64,000 bases of DNA from Mesorhizobium sp. B2-1-1 (GCF_006442975.2 NZ_CP083954.1:3107501-3171500), one strand, 5' to 3'. Counted from the stretch's first letter, positions 17,747-26,608 are shown. Notes: generated by a model from the letters alone, not told the origin. Translations and numbers: made by a program.

Positions 17747-19165
17747 GTGGAAGGCCAGGACGAACGGACGACCGGCGCTGGGGGCGCTGACGAACACCGC
17801 GCCGACATCTACGGTGAGGACGGCGCTGTCCTTTCGTCCTTTCTCGCCCAGATCGGCGCGGCGATCGCCGACCGCGATACGCTCACGCTCAAGCGTGAGG
17901 TCGACGACCTGCACCAGTCTGAAATGGGCGACCTGATCGAGGCGCTGCATCCCGACCAGCGGCGCGCCCTTGTCGAGCTTTTGGGGGCCGACTTCGATTT
18001 TTCCGCGCTGACCGAGGTCGACGAGGCGATCCGGATGGACATCGTCGACAATCTGCCCAACGCGCAGATTGCCCAGGCGGTGCAGGAACTCGATTCCGAC
18101 GACGCGGTCTACATCCTCGAGGATCTCGAACCGGAGGACCAGGACGAGATCCTGTCGCAGCTGCCGTTTACCGAGCGCATCAGGCTACGTCGCTCGCTCG
18201 ACTACCCCGAGGAGACCGCCGGGCGGCGCATGCAGACGGAGTTCGTCGCGGTGCCGCCGTTCTGGACGGTCGGCCAGACCATCGACTACATGCGCGAGGA
18301 CAAGAACCTTCCCGACCGCTTCAGCCAGATCTTCGTCATCGACCCGAGCTTCAAGCTGCTTGGCGCCATAGACCTCGACCAGATCCTGCGCACCAAGCGC
18401 TCGGTCAAGGTCGAGGAGGTCATGCATGAGACGCGGCACGCCATTCCGGCCACGATGGACCAGGAAGAGGCCGCGCGGGAGTTCGAGCAATATGACCTTC
18501 TGTCGGCCGCCGTCGTCGACGAGAACGAGCGGCTGGTCGGCGTGCTGACCATCGACGACGTCGTCGACGTCATCCAGCAGGAAGCCGAGGAAGATCTCCT
18601 GCGCATGGGCGGCGTCGGCGACGAAGAGCTTTCCGACAGCATCTTTTCGACCTCGCGTTCGCGTGTGCCATGGCTGCTTGTCAATCTCCTGACCGCCTTC
18701 CTCGCGGCATCGGTGATCGGCCTGTTCGACCACACGATCGAGCGCATTGTGGCGCTCGCCGTGCTGATGCCGATCGTGGCCGGGATGGGCGGCAATGCCG
18801 GTTCGCAGACCATGACCGTCACCGTGCGGGCGCTGGCGACAAGGGATCTCGACATCTACAATGCCGGCCGCATCATTCGCCGCGAGATAGGCGTGGGCTT
18901 CATCAACGGCATCGTTTTCGCCATATTGATCGGCATCGTAGCCGCCGTCTGGTTCCGCGATGCCAATCTGGGCGGCATCATCGCCGCGGCCATGATCATC
19001 AACATGTTCGTTGCGGCCCTTGCCGGCATCCTGATCCCGCTGCTGCTCGACCGCTTCAAGGTCGATCCCGCGGTCGCTTCGGCGGTCTTTGTCACCACGG
19101 TCACCGACGTCGTTGGTTTCTTCGCCTTTCTCGGCCTTGCCACGTGGTGGTTCGGCGTCCATTGA
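17747..19165 (+). CDS. mgtE: MgtE family magnesium transporter
   Basis: MgtE is a Mg2+-gated channel in the inner membrane. The 472-residue product has an N-terminal superhelical MgtE_N domain (to about residue 145), a CBS pair (about 150-275), a plug helix and five membrane helices. VLMPIVAGMGGNAGSQT, the ion-pathway signature, is present. GTG at 17747 follows a GGAG at 6 bases and is preferred; TTG at 17726 in the same frame is the alternative. The N-terminal 20-25 residues are polar and poorly conserved, so the start is uncertain. No Mg2+-sensing leader was recognised. Confidence 0.92.
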   Translation: MEGQDERTTGAGGADEHRADIYGEDGAVLSSFLAQIGAAIADRDTLTLKREVDDLHQSEMGDLIEALHPDQRRALVELLGADFDFSALTEVDEAIRMDIVDNLPNAQIAQAVQELDSDDAVYILEDLEPEDQDEILSQLPFTERIRLRRSLDYPEETAGRRMQTEFVAVPPFWTVGQTIDYMREDKNLPDRFSQIFVIDPSFKLLGAIDLDQILRTKRSVKVEEVMHETRHAIPATMDQEEAAREFEQYDLLSAAVVDENERLVGVLTIDDVVDVIQQEAEEDLLRMGGVGDEELSDSIFSTSRSRVPWLLVNLLTAFLAASVIGLFDHTIERIVALAVLMPIVAGMGGNAGSQTMTVTVRALATRDLDIYNAGRIIRREIGVGFINGIVFAILIGIVAAVWFRDANLGGIIAAAMIINMFVAALAGILIPLLLDRFKVDPAVASAVFVTTVTDVVGFFAFLGLATWWFGVH

Positions 19166-19175
19166 TCAGGCTCAA

Positions 19176-19190
19176 TTGACTTTTACGTAA
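19176..19190 (+). promoter_or_regulatory. Candidate MerR/LiuR-type operator with -35 element
   Basis: TTGACTTTTACGTAA at 19176-19190, continuing into ATG, resembles the TTGAC-n-TTACGTAAA motifs described for LiuR-like MerR regulators. It is 100 bases upstream of the merR gene. Autoregulation is inferred from position only. Confidence 0.4.
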
Positions 19191-19290
19191 ATGCCGTGCG
19201 AGGCTCGGCGACAGGCAGACTGCGGCCTATTCCGGCAGGTCTGCCGCGGACGGAGAGCAGCAATCGCCAATCTCCGGCTATGGGGCGAGA

Positions 19291-19677
19291 ATGCGGGAAT
19301 ATTATTCGATCACCGAGCTGACGCGCGAATTCGACGTGTCGACACGGACGTTGCGCTTCTACGAGGACGAGGGCCTGGTGCAGCCGGTGCGGCGGGGCCG
19401 CACGCGGCTGTTTCGTCCATCCGACCGACACCTGATCCGGCAGATCATGCGCGGAAAACGGCTCGGCTTCTCGATCAACGAGATCCGCGAAATCATCCAG
19501 ATGTACAAGGAACCGCCCGGCGAGGTCGGCCAGCTCAAGCTGATGATCAAGCGCATCGAGGAAAAGCGCGAGGATCTGAGGCAAAAGCGCCGCGACCTCG
19601 AGGAGACATTGGCCGAACTCGACCAGGCCGAGGAATCCTGCGTTGAGCGGCTGGTCGAGCTCGGGGTTAATACGTAG
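19291..19677 (+). CDS. MerR family transcriptional regulator (LiuR-like)
   Basis: The 128-residue protein has a winged helix-turn-helix (about 4-72; YSITELTREFDVSTRTLRFYEDEGLVQPVRRGRTRLF). A coiled-coil dimer helix (about 80-120) is rich in Glu, Arg and Lys. There are no cysteine pairs in a metal-binding loop, so it is not a mercury/copper sensor. The sequence resembles the LiuR-type regulators of branched-chain amino acid and acyl-CoA catabolism, but no liu genes are adjacent. The start ATG follows GGGGCGAG. It appears monocistronic. Confidence 0.85.
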   Translation: MREYYSITELTREFDVSTRTLRFYEDEGLVQPVRRGRTRLFRPSDRHLIRQIMRGKRLGFSINEIREIIQMYKEPPGEVGQLKLMIKRIEEKREDLRQKRRDLEETLAELDQAEESCVERLVELGVNT

Positions 19678-19707
19678 CGGCCTTCCAGGCAGGACAATCG
19701 CTTTAGA

Positions 19708-19896
19708 GTCGGCGCCGCCCCTCATCGCCCTGCCGGGCACTTCTCCCCGTATAGTGACGGGGAGAAGGGGGCTGACCGTGATCTCGGTCTCTTTCCTGCA
19801 ACGCTGGTGGCTGGCGAAACCGCTGATGACAGCGCCCCTCTCCCCGTCACTATACGGGGAGAGGATGCCGGCAGGCAGGTGAGGGGCGGCGCCGAC
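19708..19896. repeat. 189-bp MITE-like palindromic element with 17-bp terminal inverted repeats
   Basis: GTCGGCGCCGCCCCTCA at 19708-19724 is repeated exactly inverted at 19880-19896. Just inside each end lies a palindromic CTTCTCCCCGTATAGTGACGGGGAG-type module (19740-19767 and its inverse near 19837-19863). The interior encodes nothing. This whole 300-base gap between merR and the convergent methyltransferase gene is the element. Similar CTCCCC modules recur at 26609-26809, 36317-36554 and 37765-37787. Confidence 0.75.
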
Positions 19897-19976
19897 ATCG
19901 ACAAATTGTTGGTCTCCGCCACAAATCGGAAACCGTTATCTTCCCGATATGGCTCTGGCAGCCGGCGTTCAGATGC

Positions 19977-20453
19977 TCAAATCCAGCGCCGCACTCTTTT
20001 GGCATAGTCGCGGTATTTTTTGCCGAACTTTGCCGACAGCATCTTTTCTTCCTTTTCCACCGCGACCTTCTGCGTGACGAAGGCGGCGACGAAGGCGAGC
20101 GGCAGGAACCAGACGATCCCGGAGATGAAGGCGACGCCAATCAACAGCAGCGTGTTGGCGAGGTACATCGGATTGCGGGTGACGCCGAAAGGACCCGTGG
20201 TGACGAGATGGTCCGGCACGGCGTTGGGGTTGAGCGTGGTCTTGGCCCGCGTCATGGTGCGGATGGCGGTGAACCAGAGTGCGGCGACGCCGAACAGCGC
20301 CACCCAGCCGGCCGCGTAGAGGAGGTCGCCCAGGAGGTCGCCGATCCAGGGCAGGGGAAAAAGCAAGCCGAGCGCGATGCTGATGGCGATGGCGGCGATA
20401 TAGATCAGCGGCGGCCATGGTATTAGCCCAGGTTTGGGCAGGGTCTCGGTCAT
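19977..20453 (-). CDS. Isoprenylcysteine carboxyl methyltransferase (ICMT)/PEMT-like membrane methyltransferase
   Basis: The 158-residue protein has about four membrane helices. It carries the SAM-binding signature of the ICMT/phospholipid methyltransferase superfamily near residues 85-105 (GPFGVTRNPMYLANTLLLIG). A C-terminal KYRDYAKRVRRWI segment follows, as is usual for the family. The substrate is unknown; bacterial members are not known to modify prenylated proteins. The start is the ATG at 20453, overlapping the stop of the upstream DUF1624 gene by 4 bases, so the two are co-translated. Confidence 0.85.
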   Translation of the reverse strand: MTETLPKPGLIPWPPLIYIAAIAISIALGLLFPLPWIGDLLGDLLYAAGWVALFGVAALWFTAIRTMTRAKTTLNPNAVPDHLVTTGPFGVTRNPMYLANTLLLIGVAFISGIVWFLPLAFVAAFVTQKVAVEKEEKMLSAKFGKKYRDYAKRVRRWI

Positions 20454-21454
20454 TCGACACCTTCCTCCGTCATCTTGCTGTCGGTCTGGGCCGTGCAGGT
20501 GCCGGCGAGATCCGCCAGATGCGCTCTCCATTCGGCGGTCTGGTCGTTCTTGTAGAGCCGATCAAGCGTTGCCTCGCCCTCCAGCGTGTCCAGCATGCAC
20601 CCACAATAGCTCGAACAGAACTTGCTGTCGCGCTGCTGCTCGCACGAGATCTGGCAGGTCTTGAGAAAGTTCACCTGCGGGGTTTCGACCTTGGCCGGCA
20701 TTACTTGCGAGAACAACCAGACACTGCCGATCAGCAGCGGCTGGTGAATCAGGTAGAAGGCCAGGCTGTGCCGGCCGATGAAGCCCAGCGGGTTGGACCA
20801 GCGCCCGGGTGCCACATCCGCCAGGCGCGCCAAGGCGCCGAAGCCGGAGGCAAGCTTGGTCGCTCCGAGGCCCACAAGCACCGCACCGAACCACGGGAAC
20901 AGCGGGACATAGTCGTTGGAGTGTGGGTTGACCGCGGAAAGGCCGACCCACCACAGCCAGGGGTGATCGAACGATTCCAGCCGAAAATAGAAGGGAATGG
21001 CGATGACCGCCGCGGCGATCGGCAGTGTGAGCAGCGCCGGCAGGCGCAGGAATGCCAGCCCGAGCAGGCTCGCCAGCGCGATCTGGTGCAGGATGCCGAA
21101 GAAGATCCACCCGTCCGGCGTGGCGATACGGGTGGCGACCGAAATGGCGATCGCCGCTCCGACGACCATGGCGAATCGTCTCCAGAAGCCGTTCCAGCGG
21201 ATCTCTTTGCCATGGGCGAGATACAGGCTGACGCCGACCAGGAACAGGAAGGTCGAGGCGATGCAGCGAGCATAGAACTTCCACCAGCCGAAGGCGGTCA
21301 GGCCGGGATCGGTGTAGCCGAAGAATTCCAGGTCCCAAGTGAAATGGTAGCTCGCCATGGCGACCAGCGCGATGCCGCGCAGCATGTCGATGGCGACGAT
21401 TCGCTTGGTCTTCGGCAACTCCGCTGTGGGCATGGTCGGCGTCTGGATGCTCAT
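20450..21454 (-). CDS. DUF1624/heparan-alpha-glucosaminide N-acetyltransferase-like membrane protein with Cys-rich tail
   Basis: The 334-residue protein has about seven membrane helices. It starts with RIVAIDMLRGIALVAMASYHFTWDL, the hallmark of the DUF1624 (YeiB/HGSNAT-like) acyltransferase family. GRHSLAFYLIHQPLLIG marks the last helix of the catalytic domain (about 228-244). An unusual C-terminal extension (about 262-334) has C267, C271, C280, C284, C286 and C320 (CX3C, then CX3CXC). The acyl acceptor is unknown. It is paired with the downstream methyltransferase-like gene. Confidence 0.82.
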   Translation of the reverse strand: MSIQTPTMPTAELPKTKRIVAIDMLRGIALVAMASYHFTWDLEFFGYTDPGLTAFGWWKFYARCIASTFLFLVGVSLYLAHGKEIRWNGFWRRFAMVVGAAIAISVATRIATPDGWIFFGILHQIALASLLGLAFLRLPALLTLPIAAAVIAIPFYFRLESFDHPWLWWVGLSAVNPHSNDYVPLFPWFGAVLVGLGATKLASGFGALARLADVAPGRWSNPLGFIGRHSLAFYLIHQPLLIGSVWLFSQVMPAKVETPQVNFLKTCQISCEQQRDSKFCSSYCGCMLDTLEGEATLDRLYKNDQTAEWRAHLADLAGTCTAQTDSKMTEEGVE

Positions 21455-21685
21455 GGTCTCGCGATCTGATTCAGCCCCGCACGAGGACTATCACGGTTAC
21501 GCCGGACAAAAGAAGGCCGTGAGCTTCGATACGGACGATCAGCCGGCGCTGCATCAGGCACCCCTTTAGGCCAGCACCGGAAAGCCTTTGACCGGCTTCG
21601 TTTTAACCGGGGCACGTCGGTTTCCTGTTACCGGTCGCGAAATGATGGCCGCAGATTTGGCTGGTGATTCTGCTTTGGGGAAGCA

Positions 21686-22885
21686 ATGTCCACGCATGTG
21701 CGCCATCCGATCTGGCTACCGGCCCTCAAGGCCGCGGATGCCCGCACCTTCGCCTCGCTCTACGCGGTCGAATCCTTCGCTCGCGCCACGGTGTCGAGCG
21801 TCATCCCGATCCAGGCCTACGAGATCCTCCACAACGAGCAGATCGTCTCGATCCTCTACACCATAGTGGCGATGCTCGGCCTGTCGGTGACCCTGTTCAT
21901 GCCGATGCTGATCCAGCGCTTCGCGCGGCGCTGGGTCTACACGGCGGGCGCCTGCCTGCTGGCGATCGGCTCGCTGTTCTTCGTCACGCATACGCTCGCC
22001 GGGCAATTGGCCGGCATGCTGTGCCGTGTCATGGGCGCCAGCGCGCTGTCGATCACGCTCAACCTCTACATCATGGACCACATCCGCAAGACCGATTTCA
22101 TGCAGGCCGAATCGCTGCGCATGGCGTGGTCGATGTTTGCCTGGACGGGTGGGCCGACGCTCGGCATCTTTCTCTACACGCGCTTCGGCATCTATGCCGC
22201 GCATGGCGCGGTCGCCGTATTCGCCTTGGCCCTGCTGGCGTTGTTCTGGACCTACCGGCTCGGCGACAATCCCTCGATCCGGCCGGGCAAGACGCGCCCG
22301 GTCAACCCGCTGGCCAATATCGGCCGCTTCGTCGCGCAGCCGAGGCTGAGGCTGGCCTGGCTGATCGCCTTCGGCCGCTCCTGCTTCTGGACGACATTTT
22401 TCGTCTATGGCCCGCTGTTCATGGTCATCACCGGTGAGGGCGAACTTGCCGGCGGCATTCTGGTTTCGGCAGGCAACGCGCTTTTGTTCATGGCGATTTT
22501 CTGGGGCAAGGCCGGCAAGCGCTTCGGCGGCCGCAGGACCATGACTTTTGCCTATTTCGCCATGTCGGTGGTGCTGCTGGCGGCGGGTGCCGTCGGCGAA
22601 AGCGCGCCGCTCGTCACCGGCGCCTTCCTGCTGTGCGGCGCCTTCTTCACCATCGCGCTCGACGCGCTGGGCTCGACCGCCTTCATGCGCTCGGTCCGCT
22701 CTTATGAGCGGGCGCAGATGGCTGCGGTCTACCGCACTTATCTCGACTTTTCCGAACTGACGCCGCCGCTGGTCTACTCGGTGGTGCTGGCCTTTTTCGG
22801 ACTGGGCTCGGTTTTCGTCACGCTCGGCCTGCTTGCGGCGGTCTGCGGTTATGTCACCTGGCGGTATCTGCCGAAGTCGCTGTGA
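21686..22885 (+). CDS. MFS transporter
   Basis: The 399-residue protein has about twelve membrane helices in two halves, typical of the major facilitator superfamily. A cytoplasmic loop lies near residues 195-215. Conserved polar features are few (QRFARRWVYTAG near the helix 2-3 loop, GKRFGGRRTMT between helices 8 and 9). The substrate cannot be predicted. The ATG follows GGGGAAG at good spacing. It is divergent from the DUF1624 gene across a 231-base gap and convergent with the Rieske oxygenase gene 3 bases away. Confidence 0.85.
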   Translation: MSTHVRHPIWLPALKAADARTFASLYAVESFARATVSSVIPIQAYEILHNEQIVSILYTIVAMLGLSVTLFMPMLIQRFARRWVYTAGACLLAIGSLFFVTHTLAGQLAGMLCRVMGASALSITLNLYIMDHIRKTDFMQAESLRMAWSMFAWTGGPTLGIFLYTRFGIYAAHGAVAVFALALLALFWTYRLGDNPSIRPGKTRPVNPLANIGRFVAQPRLRLAWLIAFGRSCFWTTFFVYGPLFMVITGEGELAGGILVSAGNALLFMAIFWGKAGKRFGGRRTMTFAYFAMSVVLLAAGAVGESAPLVTGAFLLCGAFFTIALDALGSTAFMRSVRSYERAQMAAVYRTYLDFSELTPPLVYSVVLAFFGLGSVFVTLGLLAAVCGYVTWRYLPKSL

Positions 22886-22888
22886 AGC

Positions 22889-24058
22889 TTACGGCACAAG
22901 CGCAGCATGTCGTTCGCGTACCCAATCGTGGAAGCGGTGGAGGTCGTACTCCTCCGGCATCAGCACGCCGGCCTTATGGCGCATGGAGCGCAGCCCTTTC
23001 TGGTTGACCTCGCAGATCGCGGCATCCTCCTCCAGCACCTGGGTGCCGAATCCGACGATGTTGTCGATGTCGGTGGCGGCGAGCGCGTCGGGCGCGAACA
23101 GCCATTCGGCGGTCAATTCGGTCTGCTCGGGGCCAAGCGGCACCAGCCGTACGGACCTGACATAGTCGACGTGGCCGACGATGAACATCGAGGGCAGGCT
23201 GGTGGCGTAGGTCTGGCCGGCGGCGCGCTCGGCCGGCGTCAGGCCCGAAAAGACCGGCCCATGCGCCTGGCCGTCACGTGACCATGTTTCGGCACCCGCC
23301 CGCAGCCCGCCGGAAAATTCCGGCGCGTCATTGTCGGCATGGCGGGTCCATTCGGGGTCGTCATGCCGGCCCATCAGGCCGCGGCCGTAGATCGGCACCA
23401 GCCGCGACAGGTCCTTGTGGACGCCGGGGCAATGCAGGCATTCGTTGAAGTTTTCCCAGAAGATCTTCCAGTTGCAGTTCATCACCTTGCGCAGCACATG
23501 GCCCGATACCAGCGATTCCAGCGGCCAGTTGCCGAGATCGCCGGAGGCCGGGTCGAAGGATGAGTGCGCCGAGCCGGCGGCATCTTCCGCGAGATTGACG
23601 AAGACGAAGCCGCGCCAGACCGACAGCGCGACGCGATAGAGCGGATGGTCCGCCTTGTCGAAACCTTCGGGCAGCGTTTTCGATGGCACGCGCACGAGCT
23701 CGCCGCGCAGCGAATAGGACCATGCGTGGTAGGGGCAGGTGATCAGCCGCGCCCTCAGCCGCCCCTCGCGTTCCTGGCAAAGCTGCGAGCCGCGATGCCG
23801 GCAGGTGTTGTGGAAGGCGCGCAGTTCGCCGGTATCGTCACGCAGCACGACGATCTCCTGGCTGCCGACACGGAAGGTGCGGAAAGCCAGCGGTTGGGCG
23901 AGATCAGCTTCACGGCAGACGAGCAGCCAGTTCCTGTACCAGATGGCGTCGAGGTCGCGCTGGTAGGCCGCCGCATCCCAATAGGCCGAGGACGGCAATG
24001 TCGGCTCGGCCCGGGTGAGGCCGTTATAGGGGGCGTGCTGGCTCTGGACGGGCTGCAT
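22889..24058 (-). CDS. Rieske [2Fe-2S] aromatic-ring-hydroxylase-type oxygenase, alpha subunit (possibly glycine betaine demethylase)
   Basis: The 389-residue protein has a Rieske domain with C86-x-H88 (NTCRHRG) and C108-x2-H111 (TCPYHAWSY). A catalytic domain follows with NWKIFWENFNECLHCPGVH, which holds the mononuclear-iron histidines. Size and motifs resemble GbcA-like oxygenases that demethylate glycine betaine to dimethylglycine. DMGDH-like and sarcosine oxidase genes elsewhere in the window support that reading. No GbcB-like reductase is adjacent, so the partner must be encoded elsewhere. Other quaternary-amine or aromatic substrates remain possible. Confidence 0.8.
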   Translation of the reverse strand: MQPVQSQHAPYNGLTRAEPTLPSSAYWDAAAYQRDLDAIWYRNWLLVCREADLAQPLAFRTFRVGSQEIVVLRDDTGELRAFHNTCRHRGSQLCQEREGRLRARLITCPYHAWSYSLRGELVRVPSKTLPEGFDKADHPLYRVALSVWRGFVFVNLAEDAAGSAHSSFDPASGDLGNWPLESLVSGHVLRKVMNCNWKIFWENFNECLHCPGVHKDLSRLVPIYGRGLMGRHDDPEWTRHADNDAPEFSGGLRAGAETWSRDGQAHGPVFSGLTPAERAAGQTYATSLPSMFIVGHVDYVRSVRLVPLGPEQTELTAEWLFAPDALAATDIDNIVGFGTQVLEEDAAICEVNQKGLRSMRHKAGVLMPEEYDLHRFHDWVRERHAALVP

Positions 24059-24204
24059 GGCTGGCCTCCTGTGAGGATGGCAGCCGACACCCGGCCACGG
24101 AAATTGTCAATTGCAGCGGAGCAAGCGGCCGGACGGCGCTAAAGCGCTTGTCGCCGTCGGAATTTGGTTTGCCGGATGCGGCGATTTTCCCTATAGTCAC
24201 CTTC

Positions 24205-24392
24205 GTCGTCGGTTCCGATTGGAGCCAAGAGGGAATGCGGTGCGGGCAGATTTGTTGCCCAATGCCGTGGCTGCCCCCGCAACTGTGTGCGGTAGTCCTC
24301 TCCATATGCCACTGAAGATTTTCTTCGGGAAGGTGGGGAAGGGCGCTGATCCGCGAGCCAGGAGACCTGCCGGCGACAGGAAACTGACTTCG
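24205..24392 (+). promoter_or_regulatory. Cobalamin riboswitch
   Basis: The region upstream of cbtB contains the conserved cobalamin-riboswitch blocks in order. These are GGGAATGCGGTGC, AATGCCGTGGCTGCCCCCGC, GCCACTG, GGGAAGG, GCGCTGATCCGCGAGCCAGG and AGACCTGCC (B12 box, about 24354-24370). Binding of adenosylcobalamin should hide the downstream ribosome-binding site or end transcription, lowering cobalt uptake when B12 is sufficient. The rest of the 24059-24204 gap holds the presumed promoter, which was not pinned down. Confidence 0.95.
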
Positions 24393-24424
24393 ATGCCCTC
24401 GGGTGGAGGGTGAAAGGACAAGAC

Positions 24425-24604
24425 ATGAATACCGCTTCCGTCTCCCTCGGCGCCTCCATCTCCTCGCAGTCGCGCCTCCTGCAGCTCGCGCTCGCGGCGC
24501 TGCTCGGCGTTTTCGTCGTAGGCTTTGTCGGTTTCTCGCATATCGACGCGGTCCACAATGCCGCGCACGACTATCGCCACTCGATGGCGTTTCCCTGCCA
24601 CTGA
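24425..24604 (+). CDS. cbtB: Cobalt transporter subunit CbtB
   Basis: This 59-residue one-helix protein (helix about 20-39) ends with a histidine-rich tail (HIDAVHNAAHDYRHSMAFPCH) that should bind cobalt. It is the small partner of CbtA in a B12-regulated cobalt uptake system. ATG 24425 follows AAAGGA at correct spacing; GTG 24410 in the same frame would add five residues. It is the first gene after the cobalamin riboswitch, and cbtA follows after 15 bases. Confidence 0.93.
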   Translation: MNTASVSLGASISSQSRLLQLALAALLGVFVVGFVGFSHIDAVHNAAHDYRHSMAFPCH

Positions 24605-24619
24605 TAGGGATTTGACATC

Positions 24620-25417
24620 ATGAACCTGTTTCGCAACGTCGTGTTCATCGCGGCGATCGCAGGGCTCGTGGCAGGTGTCGTTCTCGCCTGCATGCAGGCC
24701 TATGCCACCGTGCCGTTGATCCTGAAGGCGGAAGTCTACGAACAGGCCGGCGGCGGCCACCACCACGACCATACCGCACCGGCCCCGACCGACAACAACG
24801 CCATGAACTCTGCCGCCCCGGCGGGCAATGCCATGAGCTCCGCCGCGCCGGCAGCCGCTGAAGCTGTTCCGGCTGAAGAGGAAGGCTGGGCGCCGGCCGA
24901 CGGCTTCGAGCGCTTCGCCTTCAGCGTGCTTGCCAACATCGTCACCGGCATCGGCTTCGCGCTGGTCCTGGTCGCGGTTTCGGAATTCGCCGGCGGCATC
25001 GGCAACTGGCGCCAGGGCGTGTTCTGGGGACTGGCCGGCTTTGCCGTGTTCACGCTGGCGCCGGGCCTCGGCCTGCCGCCGGAACTGCCGGCCATGCCTG
25101 CCGCCGAGCTTCTGCCACGCCAGATCTGGTGGACGGCGACGGTGGCGGCGACGGCGATCGGCCTTGCCCTGATCGCCTTCCCCAAATCACTGCCGCTGGC
25201 GATTCTGGGCGTGGTGTTGATCGTCGCGCCGCATATTGTCGGCGCGCCGCAGCCGGACAGTTTCGAGACGCCGATTCCGGAAGGCCTGCACCATCAGTTC
25301 GTGGTGGCGGTAACCGTAACCAACCTGGTGTTCTGGCTCGTGCTCGGCGCTGTCGTCGGCGTGGTGCGCGGACGCTTCACCGGCAGCGCGACGAGCCTGC
25401 GCGACAGCTTTGCCTGA
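24620..25417 (+). CDS. cbtA: Cobalt transporter subunit CbtA
   Basis: CbtA is a polytopic inner-membrane protein (265 residues, about five to six helices) predicted to carry cobalt for B12 synthesis. After helix 1 there is a His cluster (H47-H49, H51) followed by an Ala/Pro/Asn-rich low-complexity linker (about 52-85). This arrangement is typical of the family. The stop overlaps the cobU frame. Confidence 0.92.
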   Translation: MNLFRNVVFIAAIAGLVAGVVLACMQAYATVPLILKAEVYEQAGGGHHHDHTAPAPTDNNAMNSAAPAGNAMSSAAPAAAEAVPAEEEGWAPADGFERFAFSVLANIVTGIGFALVLVAVSEFAGGIGNWRQGVFWGLAGFAVFTLAPGLGLPPELPAMPAAELLPRQIWWTATVAATAIGLALIAFPKSLPLAILGVVLIVAPHIVGAPQPDSFETPIPEGLHHQFVVAVTVTNLVFWLVLGAVVGVVRGRFTGSATSLRDSFA

Positions 25418-25925
25418 TCGCGGAAGACTGACCTTCATCATCGGCGGTGCGCGCTCCGGCAAGAGCGCGCACGCCGAAACGCTGATGACGGCCTTGCCTT
25501 CGCCATGGACCTACATCGCCACGGCGCAAGCCTATGACGACGAGATGCGGCAGCGCATCGCGTTGCACCGGTCGCGGCGCGGCGAGGGCTGGACGACCAT
25601 CGATGCACCGCTTGGCCTTGTCGGTGCACTCGAGGCCCTACCGGAGGACCAGCCGGTCCTTGTCGACTGCCTGACGCTCTGGCTGACCAATCACATGCTG
25701 GCCGATCATGATGTAGAGGCCGAATGTCGGCGGCTGGCTGACATGCTGTCGCGGCCGCGCGGACCCTGGTTCGTGGTATCCAACGAGGTCGGGCAAGGCA
25801 TCGTGCCCGACAATGCGCTGGGGCGCCGGTTCCGCGACGCCGCCGGCCGGCTCAACCAGCAGGTCGCGGCGATTGCCGAGACCGTGCTTTTGATGGTGGC
25901 GGGGCTGCCGCTCAAGGTGAAGTGA
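25410..25925 (+). CDS. cobU: Bifunctional adenosylcobinamide kinase / adenosylcobinamide-phosphate guanylyltransferase
   Basis: CobU (CobP) phosphorylates adenosylcobinamide and then transfers GMP from GTP to make AdoCbi-GDP in nucleotide-loop assembly. The 171-residue protein shows the P-loop GGARSGKS (12-19), the RIALHRSRRG segment with the guanylylated histidine, and SNEVGQGIVP. The start used is TTG 25410, overlapping the cbtA stop by 8 bases. No ATG precedes the P-loop, so a non-ATG start is needed. It is under the same riboswitch leader as cbtBA if co-transcribed. Confidence 0.92.
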   Translation: MPDRGRLTFIIGGARSGKSAHAETLMTALPSPWTYIATAQAYDDEMRQRIALHRSRRGEGWTTIDAPLGLVGALEALPEDQPVLVDCLTLWLTNHMLADHDVEAECRRLADMLSRPRGPWFVVSNEVGQGIVPDNALGRRFRDAAGRLNQQVAAIAETVLLMVAGLPLKVK

Positions 25926-25926
25926 C

Positions 25927-26541
25927 ATGACCGACATCGACGAAAAGGACGAAGAGCGCCACCGCGCCAAGATGGCCAAGCGCAAGGCGGTCCAAGACGC
26001 CGAGGTGGCGAGCAAGACGGTCGAAAAGGGGCTGCTGATCGTCAACACCGGCCCGGGCAAAGGCAAGACCACGGCTGCCTTTGGCCTGGCGCTGCGGATG
26101 CTCGGCTACGGCAAGCGCGTCGGCGTCGTCCAGTTCATCAAGGGCAAATGGCATACGGGTGAGAAGGAGGCCTTCGCCGCCTTCGGCGACCGCGTCGTCT
26201 GGCACGCGATGGGCGAGGGGTTCACCTGGGAGACACAGGATCTGAAGCGCGACATCGCGGCGGCCGAGGCCGCCTGGGCCAAGGCGCTGGAGCTGATGGC
26301 CGATCCGTCGATCAGTCTCGTCGTGCTCGACGAACTCAACATCGCGCTGCGCTACGAGTATCTCGATCTGGACAAGGTGGTTGCCGCGCTGAAAGCGCGC
26401 CGCGAGGGCCTGCATGTCGTCGTCACCGGTCGCAACGCCAAGCCGGCGCTGGTCGAGGCGGCCGACCTGGTGACCGAGATGGGGCTGACCAAACACCATT
26501 TCGCGGCGGGCGTGAAGGCGCAGCAGGGGGTGGAGTTTTGA
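25927..26541 (+). CDS. cobO: Cob(I)yrinic acid a,c-diamide adenosyltransferase
   Basis: CobO (BtuR/CobA-type) transfers the 5'-deoxyadenosyl group of ATP to the corrinoid cobalt. The 204-residue protein has the P-loop NTGPGKGKTTA (40-50), QFIKGKWHTGEKEAF and VVLDELNIALRYEYLD. A charged N-terminal tail (1-30) is usual for the family. It starts one base after the cobU stop. The cobW and cobN genes that often separate cobU and cobO in rhizobia are absent here. Confidence 0.95.
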   Translation: MTDIDEKDEERHRAKMAKRKAVQDAEVASKTVEKGLLIVNTGPGKGKTTAAFGLALRMLGYGKRVGVVQFIKGKWHTGEKEAFAAFGDRVVWHAMGEGFTWETQDLKRDIAAAEAAWAKALELMADPSISLVVLDELNIALRYEYLDLDKVVAALKARREGLHVVVTGRNAKPALVEAADLVTEMGLTKHHFAAGVKAQQGVEF

Positions 26542-26608
26542 GAGCTGTTGTCCCCTTTTGTGGATGAGCATTCAAGTCGGGTCGCCAAACGCTTCCAGCA
26601 GGGCTCAC

